Shown here piece after piece: positions 42,804 to 51,017 of a stretch of 64,000 nt of DNA. The DNA lies in assembly GCF_025717005.1 (NCBI RefSeq), contig NZ_JAOVZU010000001.1, positions 363,091-427,090 of the forward strand, written 5' to 3'. The position numbers and the translations under genes are program-made. Every line of letters starts with the position of its first letter. The first letter of the stretch is position 1. Source of the stretch: Actinotalea endophytica. GTDB lineage: Bacteria > Actinomycetota > Actinomycetes > Actinomycetales > Cellulomonadaceae. The notes under the pieces are model-generated. The model worked only from the letters and a program-made list of their open reading frames with translations, searched no databases and was not told the origin of the DNA.

Positions 42804-43832
42804 GTGCCTGAGCAGCTCAGCGGTCCCACGGCGATGAACCGTGTGCAGGACGGTGTCGTGAAGTACGGCTTCATCGCCGTCACCGTGATCCTCTTCACGT
42901 ACTTCGCCCTCACCGAGCCGGCGTTCGCGACGTCGTCGTCGCTGTTCTCGATGCTGAAGTTCACGTCGGTGACCGCGATCCTCGGCCTCGGCGTGACGTT
43001 CACGATGGTGGTCGGTGGCCTCGACCTGTCGATCGGGTCGACCGCCGGCCTCGCCGTGCAGCTGGCCGCGATGACGATGGTCTTCTACAACCTCACCGGC
43101 GTCACCGCCGTGGTGGTCGTGCTGATCGGCGGCCTCGCCGTCGGTCTGCTGAACGCCTTCCTGATCGTGATCTGCAAGATCCCCGACCTGCTCGCGACCC
43201 TCGGTGTGATGTTCGTGATCCAGGGCGCCAAGCTCATCCCGGTGTCCGGCCAGTCCGTGTCGTCGGGCATGGTGCTGCGGGACGGCTCGGTCGCGCCCGG
43301 CCACTTCACCGAGGGCTTCCTGAAGATCGACCGCGGGTTCGTCGGACCTGTGCCGCTCCCGGTGGTCATCATGCTCGCGCTCGTGGTGCTCTCGTGGTTC
43401 GTGCTGAGCCGCACGACGTGGGGCCGCCTGATGTACGCGATCGGGGCGAACCCCGAGGCGGCCCGGCTCGCGGGCGTCCGGGTCGGGGTCTACCACGGCC
43501 TGGCCTACGTGATCTCCGGCGTGTTCGCCTCGGTGGGTGGCCTGATCCTGGTGTCCCGGATCGGACAGGGAGACGTCAACGCCGGCTCGTCGAGCCTGCT
43601 CGAGGCCGTCGCGGTCGCACTGGTCGGCACCTCGGTGCTCGGCCTCGGCAAGCCGAACGCGTGGGGCACCTTGCTCGGCGCGCTGCTGGTCGGCATCGTG
43701 CTCACCGGGCTGACGATGAAGGGCTTCCAGTACTACCACCAGGACACCGCGAAGGGCCTCGTGCTGATCGTCGCGCTGCTCTTCTCGTTCACCCTGTCGC
43801 GCCGCAAGGTCCGCTACACCCCCGCAACCTGA
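42804..43832 (+). CDS. Sugar ABC transporter permease
   Basis: A 342-residue RbsC-type permease with about 8-10 helices and family motifs GVTFTMVVGGLDLSIGS, the GA(N/D) loop YAIGANPEAARLAGVRV and ALVGTSVLGLGKPN. It is expected to act as a homodimer with the double ATPase. The GTG start directly follows the ATPase stop with no spacer. Fifty-four bases separate it from mtnK. Confidence 0.93.
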   Translation: MPEQLSGPTAMNRVQDGVVKYGFIAVTVILFTYFALTEPAFATSSSLFSMLKFTSVTAILGLGVTFTMVVGGLDLSIGSTAGLAVQLAAMTMVFYNLTGVTAVVVVLIGGLAVGLLNAFLIVICKIPDLLATLGVMFVIQGAKLIPVSGQSVSSGMVLRDGSVAPGHFTEGFLKIDRGFVGPVPLPVVIMLALVVLSWFVLSRTTWGRLMYAIGANPEAARLAGVRVGVYHGLAYVISGVFASVGGLILVSRIGQGDVNAGSSSLLEAVAVALVGTSVLGLGKPNAWGTLLGALLVGIVLTGLTMKGFQYYHQDTAKGLVLIVALLFSFTLSRRKVRYTPAT

Positions 43833-43886
43833 GCCATCGCCCGCCGTGGGCGGGTACCTGCCAGAGCCTCGAGGAGGAGTCTCACG

Positions 43887-45110
43887 ATGGAGGCCGACTA
43901 CCAGTTCCTGACCGTCGACGAGGTGCCGGAGTACCTGGCGTCCGTGCCCGAGCTCGCGGCTCGGATCGACGCCGAGCACCTCGCGTCCGTCGGCGAGATC
44001 GGCGACGGCAACCTCAACCTCGTGTTCCTGGCCAAGGACGTCGACGGTCGCGGTGTGGTCGTCAAGCAGGCGCTGCCGTACGTGCGCATGGTCGGCGAGG
44101 GGTGGCCGATGACCCCCGAGCGCGAGAAGCACGAGATCCAGTCGCTGCTCAGCCACCACGCCCTGGTGCCCGACCTGGTCGTCGAGGTGCTGCACCACGA
44201 CGAGCAGCGCCACATCATCGGCATGGAGGACCTGAGCGACCACCGGGTCTGGCGGCACGCGCTCAACGAGGGCGCCACCCACGACGGCGCGGCCGAGGCC
44301 GTCGGGACGTACATCGGGGCGGTGGCGTTCGGCACCTCGGTCTTCGGGATGGGCCGTCAGGAGCTGGCCGACGCGCAGGCGGCGGCCATCAACCCCGAGC
44401 TCTGCGAGATCACCGAGGACCTGGTGTTCACCGAGCCGTCGGTCGACGCGGGGCGCAACGCCGTCCTGCCGGAGAACGAGCCGGACGCCGCCGCGCTCGC
44501 CGCCGACGACACCTTCGTCGACGCGATGGGCTGGGCCAAGTACGCGTTCATGACGCACGGCGAGGCGCTGATCCACGGCGACCTGCACACCGGTTCGGTC
44601 ATGGTCCGCTCGCCCGAGGGCTCGACCCGGGCCGACAGCGTCAAGGTCTTCGACTCCGAGTTCGCGTTCTACGGCCCGGTGGCCTTCGACATGGGCGCGA
44701 CCTGGGCGAACTACGTCCTCGCCGCCGCCCGAGCCTTCGCGATGGGTGACGACGAGCGGGGCAGCTGGGCGCTGAGCCTGGTCGACCAGACCTGGCAGGG
44801 CTTCGAGAGCGAGTTCCGCAAGCGGTGGCCCGAACGTCGCGACGCGCGCGTGTGGAGGGACTCGTTCCTGGAGTCGCGGATCGCGGACTGGCAGGCCGAG
44901 TCGTGGCTGTTCGCGGCGGCCAAGATGTCCCGCCGGATCGTCGGCGCGGCCAAGGTGACGGACGTGCAGACCCTCCCGGAGGAGCTGCGGGTCGGCGCGG
45001 CCCGCGGTGTGCTCGCCGCGGCCCGGGCCGTCGTCCGCCGCGACGGCGACGTCTCGGCGGCGGTCTTCGCCGGGCGCTGCGGGGACGAGCTCCTGCGGCA
45101 CCGGGGCTGA
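43887..45110 (+). CDS. mtnK: S-methyl-5-thioribose kinase family
   Basis: A 407-residue APH-fold small-molecule kinase. It has the ATP-loop signature EIGDGNLNLVF, Lys in VVVKQALPYVR, the Brenner motif HGDLHTGSVMV and metal-binding FDSEFAFYGP, as in MtnK. It phosphorylates the anomeric carbon of 5-methylthioribose or 5-deoxyribose, feeding MtnA. A GAGGAGGAG site precedes the ATG. Having kinase, isomerase and aldolase in one regulated locus with an importer is the key support for the pathway assignment. Confidence 0.92.
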   Translation: MEADYQFLTVDEVPEYLASVPELAARIDAEHLASVGEIGDGNLNLVFLAKDVDGRGVVVKQALPYVRMVGEGWPMTPEREKHEIQSLLSHHALVPDLVVEVLHHDEQRHIIGMEDLSDHRVWRHALNEGATHDGAAEAVGTYIGAVAFGTSVFGMGRQELADAQAAAINPELCEITEDLVFTEPSVDAGRNAVLPENEPDAAALAADDTFVDAMGWAKYAFMTHGEALIHGDLHTGSVMVRSPEGSTRADSVKVFDSEFAFYGPVAFDMGATWANYVLAAARAFAMGDDERGSWALSLVDQTWQGFESEFRKRWPERRDARVWRDSFLESRIADWQAESWLFAAAKMSRRIVGAAKVTDVQTLPEELRVGAARGVLAAARAVVRRDGDVSAAVFAGRCGDELLRHRG

Positions 45111-45113
45111 GTC

Positions 45114-45530
45114 GTGCTCAAGGGCATCGACCCGGTGCTGGGTCCCGACCTCCTGGCGCTGCTGGCCCGGATGGGGCACGGCGACGTGATCGCGGTCGTC
45201 GACCGGAACTACCCGGCCCACGCGGCCGGTGTCCCGGTCGTCGAGCTCGCCGTGGATCTGCCGCGGGCCCTCGAGGCGGTGCTCGGCCTCATGCCGGTCG
45301 ACCGGTTCCAGGAGCACCCGCTGCGGCACATGCTGACCGACGACGGCGCCGACGGGCCGGCCCTCGCGGACGTCCGGGCGGTCGTGGACCTCGCAGAGGG
45401 CCGCGCGGTCGGGGCGCTCGGGGTCGACCGCCTGGCCTTCTACCCCGCGGCCCGATCGTGCTTCTGCGTCGTCCGGACCACCGAGGAGCGCCCGTACGCC
45501 TGCGTCATGGTGGCCAAGGGCGTCGTCTGA
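45114..45530 (+). CDS. FucU/RbsD-type sugar mutarotase
   Basis: A 138-residue RbsD/FucU family protein: MLKGIDPVLGPDLLALLARM at the start, the catalytic-loop GHGDVIAVVDRNYPA, and ARSCFCVVRTTEERPYACVM near the end. It speeds anomer interconversion of free sugars, here presumably giving MtnK the anomer it needs. The GTG start is 3 bases after the mtnK stop. Last gene of the rightward arm. Confidence 0.9.
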   Translation: MLKGIDPVLGPDLLALLARMGHGDVIAVVDRNYPAHAAGVPVVELAVDLPRALEAVLGLMPVDRFQEHPLRHMLTDDGADGPALADVRAVVDLAEGRAVGALGVDRLAFYPAARSCFCVVRTTEERPYACVMVAKGVV

Positions 45531-45618
45531 CGTGACGGCGCGCCCGGTTCCGGCGAGCAGGCGCGCACCACATCGACCCGGGCTCGCGTCGCCCCGGCGG
45601 GCGCGGCAGGCTGGCGGC

Positions 45619-46557
45619 ATGGATCTGCGCATCTTCACCGAGCCCCAGCAGGGCGCGTCGTACGAGGAACAGCTCGCGGTGGCCAGGGCCGCCGAGGACC
45701 TCGGGTTCGACGCGTTCTTCCGCTCCGACCACTACCTGGCGATGGGCACCGACGGCCTGCCGGGCCCCACGGATGCGTGGACCACCCTCGCGGGGCTCGC
45801 CCGCGAGACCCAGCGGATCCGCCTCGGCACGCTCGTGACCCCGGCGACCTTCCGCCTGCCGGGGCCGTTCGCGATCCAGGTCGCGCAGGTCGACCAGATG
45901 TCCGGCGGACGGGTCGAGCTGGGGATGGGCTCCGGCTGGTTCGAGGCCGAGCACACCGCGTACGGGATCCCGTTCCCGGCCAAGCGGTTCGACCTGCTCA
46001 CCGAGCAGCTGGACATCCTGACCGGGCTCTGGGGCACCCCGACCGGTGAGACCTACACGCACCGCGGGGAGCACTACACGCTCCTCGACTCGCCGGGACT
46101 GCCCAAGCCCGTGCAGTGCGGTGCGGTCGGTGGCGGGGTCGGGGTACCGATCATCGTCGGCGGGAACGGCCCGCGCCGGACGCCGGCCCTCGCGGCCCGC
46201 TACGCCGCCGAGTACAACGCGGCCTTCGCGGCCTTCGACGCTCTGCCCGGGGCGTTCGCTCGGGTCCGGTCGGCCTGCGAGACGGTCGGCCGCGACCCGG
46301 GCGACCTGACGCTCTCCGCGGCGCTCGTGCTCGCGGTCGGTGCCGACGAGGCCGAGTTCCGGCGCCGCGCAGCAGCGATCGGGCGGGAGCCCGGCGAGCT
46401 GCGCGAGCACGGCATCGCGGGGACGGTCACCGAGGCCGTCGACCGGCTCGCCCAGGTCGCCGAGGCCGGCGCGACCCGCGTCTACCTCCAGGTCCTCGAC
46501 CTGGCCGACCTGGAGCACCTCGACCTGGTGGCACGGGAGGTCGCCCCCCGGCTCTGA
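45619..46557 (+). CDS. Luciferase-like F420-dependent oxidoreductase
   Basis: A 312-residue LLM-class TIM barrel beginning MDLRIFTEPQQGASYEEQL, with FFRSDHYLAMG, IRLGTLVTPATFRLPGPFAI and RVELGMGSGWFEAEHTAYG. These match the actinobacterial F420 branch (TIGR03560-like). Hydride-transfer substrate unknown. It is probably not part of the sugar operon, since 88 bases separate them. A bidirectional hairpin follows. Confidence 0.88.
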   Translation: MDLRIFTEPQQGASYEEQLAVARAAEDLGFDAFFRSDHYLAMGTDGLPGPTDAWTTLAGLARETQRIRLGTLVTPATFRLPGPFAIQVAQVDQMSGGRVELGMGSGWFEAEHTAYGIPFPAKRFDLLTEQLDILTGLWGTPTGETYTHRGEHYTLLDSPGLPKPVQCGAVGGGVGVPIIVGGNGPRRTPALAARYAAEYNAAFAAFDALPGAFARVRSACETVGRDPGDLTLSAALVLAVGADEAEFRRRAAAIGREPGELREHGIAGTVTEAVDRLAQVAEAGATRVYLQVLDLADLEHLDLVAREVAPRL

Positions 46558-46569
46558 CGGGTCCGCCAG

Positions 46570-46613
46570 CACGAACGGGGCGCCCACCCGGCCCGGTGGA
46601 CGCCCCGTTCGTG
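46570..46613. terminator. Bidirectional hairpin between convergent genes
   Basis: CACGAACGGGGCG (46570-46582) pairs perfectly with CGCCCCGTTCGTG (46601-46613). It lies between a rightward gene ending at 46557 and a leftward gene ending at 46625. No T-run on either side. Confidence 0.65.
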
Positions 46614-46624
46614 AGGACGGTCGG

Positions 46625-47113
46625 TCAGCTGATCGACGAGGTGCTCGCCGCCACGAAGATCAGCGGCACGATGATCGCGAAGACCATCACCACCACGGTG
46701 ATCGCGATGCCGACCCAGCCGAGGATCAGGCCGGCCTTCGCCAGCCCGTCACCCTGCTCGCCGCTCAGGGCGATCTGCTTGCGCGCCATCGGGCCGACGA
46801 TCACCGCGACGATCGAACCGATGAACGGCACGACCGACAGGCCGGCGATGCCGGCGACGAGCGCGACGATCGCCATGGTGTTGGTCGGCGTGCTGGGCGC
46901 GTACGCGTATCCCTGCTGGTACGGCTGCTGGTAGGGCTGCTGAGCGGGGTACGACGGCTGCCCCTGGTAGGGCTGCTGGCCCTGGTACGACGGCTGCCCC
47001 TGGTACGGCTGCTGGTAGGGCTGCGCGCCCGGGTACGGCTGCTGTCCGTACTGCGGTTGCTCGCCGCCGTAGGGCTGCTGTCCTTCGTTCGGGTCCGGCG
47101 TGGGCTGGCTCAC
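46625..47113 (-). CDS. DUF4190 membrane protein with Gln/Pro/Tyr-rich N-terminus
   Basis: A 162-residue protein. The first 75 residues are repeats of QQPYQGQPSY type. Two helices follow (MAIVALVAGIAGLSVVPFIG and a second near 130-150), with the DUF4190 linker GPMARKQIALSGEQGDGLAKAG between them. Such proteins are common in Micrococcales; function unknown. GTG start. A paralogue lies immediately upstream on the same strand. Confidence 0.85.
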   Translation of the reverse strand: MSQPTPDPNEGQQPYGGEQPQYGQQPYPGAQPYQQPYQGQPSYQGQQPYQGQPSYPAQQPYQQPYQQGYAYAPSTPTNTMAIVALVAGIAGLSVVPFIGSIVAVIVGPMARKQIALSGEQGDGLAKAGLILGWVGIAITVVVMVFAIIVPLIFVAASTSSIS

Positions 47114-47150
47114 GATGTTCCTTCTGGTTCGGGTGTCCTGCTGGCGTCGC

Positions 47151-47573
47151 TCAGTTGAAGGACGAGCTGGTGCTCGCAGCCATCACGACGAAGATGACGA
47201 AGATGATGCCGACCACGGCGAACGCGATGCCGATCCAGCCGATGATGACGCCGGCCTTGGCCATGCCCTCGCCCTCCTCGCCGGTCTGGGCGATCTGCTT
47301 CCTCGCCATCGACCCGGTGATCACGCCGACGATGGCGCCGATCAGCGGCAGGATGACGAAGTTCGAGATGCTCGCGATGAGCGAGACGATCGCGAGCGAG
47401 TTCGTGCCGCGCTGGGTGTAGCCGTAGCCCTGCTGGGCGTACTGCTGCGGGTAGCCCTGCTGGTAGGGCTGCTGGTAGGGCTGCTGGCCCGGGTACGAGG
47501 GCTGACCCTGGTACGGCTGCTGGCCCTCGGACGGCTGCTGTCCCTCGTACGGGGACGGGGTGGGCTGGCTCAC
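47151..47573 (-). CDS. DUF4190 membrane protein, paralogue
   Basis: A 140-residue paralogue of the preceding protein with the same start (MSQPTPSPYEGQQP), shorter Gln/Pro/Tyr repeats, and helices around the conserved GSMARKQIAQTGEEGEGMAKAG. The pair arose by tandem duplication; the membrane parts are well conserved while the repeat parts differ in length. The shared GTG context (CAC GGT GCT CCT on the plus strand) includes a GGAG ribosome site. Confidence 0.85.
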   Translation of the reverse strand: MSQPTPSPYEGQQPSEGQQPYQGQPSYPGQQPYQQPYQQGYPQQYAQQGYGYTQRGTNSLAIVSLIASISNFVILPLIGAIVGVITGSMARKQIAQTGEEGEGMAKAGVIIGWIGIAFAVVGIIFVIFVVMAASTSSSFN

Positions 47574-47763
47574 GGTGCTCCTCCGGGGGTTCTCGGTCGT
47601 GGCAACCCAGCATTCCACAGGGGGTTGACGCGGCACAGGGATTGAGCTTTCTGCTGCCGTGTCCCACCTGAGAAAGACGCACGCCCGAAACGTGGAGATC
47701 GCTACCCTCGGACCGGTCGCGCGCGCCCGCCGCGGGGCCAGGCGCCGCACGAGGGAGCAGAGG

Positions 47764-49098
47764 ATGAGCGGTTTCGGCTGGCAGGTGCACGGTACGGGGC
47801 GCGCGGTCGCTCCTGGCGCCGTGGTGTCCCCCGAGGAGCGGCTGAGCTGGCCGCGCACCATCGGGATCGGCATGCAGCACGTCGTGGCGATGTTCGGCGC
47901 GACGTTCCTGGTGCCGTTGATCACCGGGATGCCACCGGCGACGACGCTGTTCTTCTCCGCGATCGGCACCGCGCTGTTCCTGCTGCTGACCGGCAACCGG
48001 CTGCCGAGCTACCTCGGCTCGTCGTTCGCGTTCCTCGCGCCGATCGCCGCGGTGGCCGGCACGGAGACCGGTCAGGTCACGCCCGAGACGCTGCCGATCG
48101 CGCTCGGCGGCATCCTGCTCACCGGTGTGCTGCTCGCGGTGGTCGGCATCGTGGTGCAGATCGCGGGGTACCGCTGGATCGAGATCGTGATGCCTCCGGT
48201 GGTCACCGGTGCGATCGTCGCGCTCATCGGCTTCAACCTCGCGCCCGCGGCGTGGAACAACGTCCAGGCGTCGCCCACGACAGCGCTCATCACCCTCGCG
48301 GCGATCATCCTCATCACGGTGCTCTTCAAGGGCATCCTCGGCCGCCTCGCGATCCTGCTCGGTGTGCTGGTCGGGTACGTCTCGGCCTGGGCGTTCGGTG
48401 AGGTCGACTTCACCGCGGTCTCCGAGGCCGGCTGGATCGGCCTGCCGACCTTCCACGCGCCGCAGTTCTCGGCGAACGTCATCGGCCTGTTCGCGCCCGT
48501 CGTGTTCGTGCTGATCGCGGAGAACGTGGGGCACGTGAAGTCGGTCGCCGCGATGACCGGCCAGGACCTCGACCCGAAGATCGGGCGGGCGCTCATGGCG
48601 GACGGCATCGCCACCACGCTCGCCGGCCTCGGTGGCGGCTCGGGCACCACGACGTACGCGGAGAACATCGGCGTGATGGCGGCGACCCGGGTGTACTCGA
48701 CCGCTGCCTACTGGGTGGCCGCCGGGACCGCGCTGGTGCTCAGCCTGTCGCCGAAGTTCGGCGCCGTGGTCGCGACCATCCCGGCCGGTGTGCTCGGCGG
48801 GGCGGGCACCGTGCTCTACGGCATGATCGGCGTGCTCGGTGCACGGATCTGGGTGCAGAACAAGGTCAACTTCTCCGACCCGGTGAACCTCACGACTGCG
48901 GCGGTCGCGCTGATCGTCGGCATCGCGAACTTCACCTGGGTGGTCGGCGACATGCGGTTCGAGGGCATCGCGCTCGGCACGGCCGCCGCGATCGGCATCT
49001 ACCACGTGATGCGGGGTGTCGCGAAGTGGCGCGGCACGCACGACGAGCCCGCCAGCCCTGCCTCCGTCCCCGGCGGTGCCGAGCTCAGCGACGTCTGA
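47764..49098 (+). CDS. Uracil/xanthine (NCS2 family) permease
   Basis: A 444-residue nucleobase:cation symporter-2 with about 12-14 helices. It has GMQHVVAMFGATFLVPLITG at the start (the UraA-type QH motif), the substrate-binding region LIAENVGHVKSVAAMTGQDL, and GGSGTTTYAENIGVMAATRV. The AENxG and TTYAENIG motifs favour uracil over xanthine, though not decisively. ATG follows GAGCAGAGG. upp is about 36 kb away. Confidence 0.9.
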   Translation: MSGFGWQVHGTGRAVAPGAVVSPEERLSWPRTIGIGMQHVVAMFGATFLVPLITGMPPATTLFFSAIGTALFLLLTGNRLPSYLGSSFAFLAPIAAVAGTETGQVTPETLPIALGGILLTGVLLAVVGIVVQIAGYRWIEIVMPPVVTGAIVALIGFNLAPAAWNNVQASPTTALITLAAIILITVLFKGILGRLAILLGVLVGYVSAWAFGEVDFTAVSEAGWIGLPTFHAPQFSANVIGLFAPVVFVLIAENVGHVKSVAAMTGQDLDPKIGRALMADGIATTLAGLGGGSGTTTYAENIGVMAATRVYSTAAYWVAAGTALVLSLSPKFGAVVATIPAGVLGGAGTVLYGMIGVLGARIWVQNKVNFSDPVNLTTAAVALIVGIANFTWVVGDMRFEGIALGTAAAIGIYHVMRGVAKWRGTHDEPASPASVPGGAELSDV

Positions 49099-49121
49099 CC
49101 GCTGACCCCGTCGAGGGCCGA

Positions 49122-49820
49122 TCAGCCGTCGGTCTGGTCGCCCTCGGCGGGGGCGTCGGTCGCCCCGTCCGTGGCGTCGTCGGTCGGCTCCTCCGTCGCG
49201 GTGGGCGTCGGGCCGGGCACCGGGGTGAGCTGGTCGGCGGGCACGCAGCCGGCCACGCCGACCAGGGCGACCGTCGGGTCGAGGTCCACCTCGGTCGCGT
49301 CGATCAGGCCGGCGAAGTCCGCCCCGAGCACGAGGTCGACGCTGGCGTCCTCCCGGGTGTCCAGGACGAGCGCGGGCGTGGCCATCTGGGCGGCGAGCGT
49401 GTACGCGGCGCTGATGCCGCTCGCACCGAAGCGCAGCTCGGCCGCTACGTCGATCGTGTCGTAGTTGCCGGTCGAGACGACCGTGAAGCCCCGGGCGGCC
49501 AGGTCGTCCCCGGTGATGCCGGCCAGGCCGGCGCGGTCGGAGCCGTTGAGCACCGTGATGTTCACCGCGGCGTAGTCCAGCGGGAGGGCGCCCTCCTCCG
49601 GGCACGGCGGGTCCGGCAGCACGGTGCCGGTCGGGGCCGCGGTGGTGGGCGTGGCGAACGGCTTGGCGAGGAACGGGACGTCGATCGCGTTGGTGAACAC
49701 GGCGGCGGCGGCGAGCGCGACCACCGCGAGACCCGCGACCAGACCGCCGAAGACCACGGCCTGGCGTTCGTGCTGGTGGCGCCGGCGCAGCTGGCGGGCG
49801 CGGTTCTTGTCGGTCGCCAT
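49122..49820 (-). CDS. LytR C-terminal domain protein
   Basis: A 232-residue membrane-anchored protein. It has a basic N-terminus (RARQLRRRHQHERQ), one helix at about 22-45, a Thr/Pro linker, then a LytR_C domain (AAVNITVLNGSDRAGLAG ... GISAAYTLAAQM) and an acidic Thr/Asp/Glu-rich tail. The domain is found alone or joined to LCP cell-wall ligases; alone, it probably binds cell-wall material. Its ATG overlaps the stop of the upstream gene by one base. Confidence 0.85.
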   Translation of the reverse strand: MATDKNRARQLRRRHQHERQAVVFGGLVAGLAVVALAAAAVFTNAIDVPFLAKPFATPTTAAPTGTVLPDPPCPEEGALPLDYAAVNITVLNGSDRAGLAGITGDDLAARGFTVVSTGNYDTIDVAAELRFGASGISAAYTLAAQMATPALVLDTREDASVDLVLGADFAGLIDATEVDLDPTVALVGVAGCVPADQLTPVPGPTPTATEEPTDDATDGATDAPAEGDQTDG

Positions 49821-50119
49821 CAGTCGTCCAGCACCAGGACTCGGGCGTGCAGCACGGGCCGCTGCTGGAGTGCGGCGCGGACCGCGCGGTGCAGGCCGTC
49901 CTCGAGGTACATCGTTCCCTTCCACTGCACGACGTGCGCGAACAGGTCGCCGTAGAACGTGGAGTCCTCCGACAGCAGCATGTCCAGGTCGAGCGTGCGC
50001 TTGGTGGTCACGAGGTCCTCGAGCCGCACCTGGCGCGGAGCGACCTCGGCCCACTGCTTGGGCGTCGTCAGACCGTGGTCGGGGTACGGGCGCCCGTCGC
50101 CCACGGCCTTGAAGATCAC
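49820..50119 (-). CDS. Conserved small actinobacterial protein
   Basis: A 99-residue soluble protein starting MIFKAVGDGRPYPDHGLTTP, with the strongly conserved core EDSTFYGDLFAHVVQWKGTM and DGLHRAVRAALQQRPVLHAR. It is a widespread actinobacterial family of unknown function, often next to LytR_C genes. A TAGAAT -10 box at 50132-50127 ends seven bases before the GTG, so the transcript is probably leaderless and includes the LytR_C gene. Confidence 0.85.
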   Translation of the reverse strand: MIFKAVGDGRPYPDHGLTTPKQWAEVAPRQVRLEDLVTTKRTLDLDMLLSEDSTFYGDLFAHVVQWKGTMYLEDGLHRAVRAALQQRPVLHARVLVLDD

Positions 50120-50126
50120 GGGCCCG

Positions 50127-50132
50127 ATTCTA
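50127..50132 (-). promoter_or_regulatory. Leaderless promoter -10 box (TAGAAT)
   Basis: TAGAAT on the minus strand, seven bases before the GTG at 50119. Confidence 0.5.
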
Positions 50133-50300
50133 GCCGGGTGGCCGGGCGGGGCCGGCGACGCTGGTCCGGCCCGGACGAGAGCGCGGCCCGGGACCCGGGC
50201 GCCCGGAGGAACGTAGAAGCCGACCCCGTGAGCCACCGGGAAGGGGTGGCGGCGCACGGGGCCGGCGATCAGCGGTGTGGCCGCTGAGGTCTGGTGCCGC

Positions 50301-50417
50301 TCAGCGGCAGGTGCACTGCTGCGAGCTCGGCACGCTCGCCATGACGGCGTCCACGTGCCGGCCGCAGCCGGACCAGGTGACCTTGCCGCAGGCGGAGCAA
50401 CGGGCGGGGCTGCACAT
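50301..50417 (-). CDS. 38-residue Cys-rich protein downstream of thioredoxin
   Basis: The peptide starts MCSPARCSACGKVTWSGCGR and ends SSQQCTCR, with seven Cys including C-x2-C (RCSACG) and C-x-C (CTC). Small proteins of this kind are encoded beside thioredoxin genes in many actinobacteria and may bind metal or act as a thioredoxin substrate. A GAGGAG site lies about 9 bases before the ATG. It starts 11 bases after the trx stop and shares its promoter. Confidence 0.72.
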   Translation of the reverse strand: MCSPARCSACGKVTWSGCGRHVDAVMASVPSSQQCTCR

Positions 50418-50428
50418 AGGGTGACTCC

Positions 50429-50803
50429 TCACATGTCGAGTTCTGGGATGTCGTCGATCGGCTCGCGGCCGAAGTGGGCCATGTCGATCGCGCGGATGTC
50501 GGTGATGAACTTGTCGAGAACCCGGGGCGGCATCACGTCCGACACCGATCGCACCTGGCGCCCGTCGCGGAAGGCCAGGAGCGTGGGGATCGAGCGGACC
50601 CCCAGGTCCATGGCCAGCTGCTGCTGGGCATCGGTGTCGACCTTGCCGAACACGATGTCGTCGTGGCGCGCGGCTGCCGTGGCGTAGACCGGGTCGAACA
50701 TGTGGCACGGGGCGCACCACACCGCCCAGAAGTCGACCAGCACGATCGGGTTGTCCCGGACGGTCTGCTCGAACGACTCGGCGGTCAGGTCCACGGTGGA
50801 CAT
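50429..50803 (-). CDS. trxA: Thioredoxin
   Basis: A 124-residue thioredoxin fold with VLVDFWAVWCAPCHMFDPVY; the active site is WCAPC (C30, C33) rather than the usual WCGPC, and the cis-Pro lies in VRSIPTLLAFRDG. A C-terminal extension of about 20 residues (AHFGREPIDDIPELDM) is unusual. ATG follows GAGGAGCG. It is transcribed behind a CsoR-type operator, so it may be a stress-specific thioredoxin rather than the housekeeping one. Confidence 0.92.
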   Translation of the reverse strand: MSTVDLTAESFEQTVRDNPIVLVDFWAVWCAPCHMFDPVYATAAARHDDIVFGKVDTDAQQQLAMDLGVRSIPTLLAFRDGRQVRSVSDVMPPRVLDKFITDIRAIDMAHFGREPIDDIPELDM

Positions 50804-50834
50804 CCGACGCTCCTCGAAAGGCTCGTGCGGTCAC

Positions 50835-50853
50835 AATATACCCCGGGGGGTAT
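50835..50853 (-). promoter_or_regulatory. CsoR-type operator overlapping the trx promoter
   Basis: ATACCC-CGGG-GGGTAT at 50838-50853 has the same half-sites and 4-base centre spacing as 12648-12663. On the minus strand its GGGTAT runs into a -10 box TATATT (50840-50835), the same geometry as the AhpD-like gene. Confidence 0.7.
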
Positions 50854-51017
50854 ACGGAACGCCACTCGGCCGTCCCGGACGGGCGGTCTGCGTTCATCGT
50901 CGCCCGCGGACGCGGCCGGGCGCCTGGGTCGAAGGCCCCTGCTGCTGCGCGCGGATCCGACAGGGCCGGCACGCGGCCGCCGACGGGCGGGCGCCCGCCC
51001 GCTCCTCCGCGCGTGCG

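Noticed and set aside
38980-45110. Full methionine salvage pathway
   Set aside because: Only the MtnA and MtnK steps are present; MtnB, MtnC/X, MtnD and aminotransferase genes are absent from the window.
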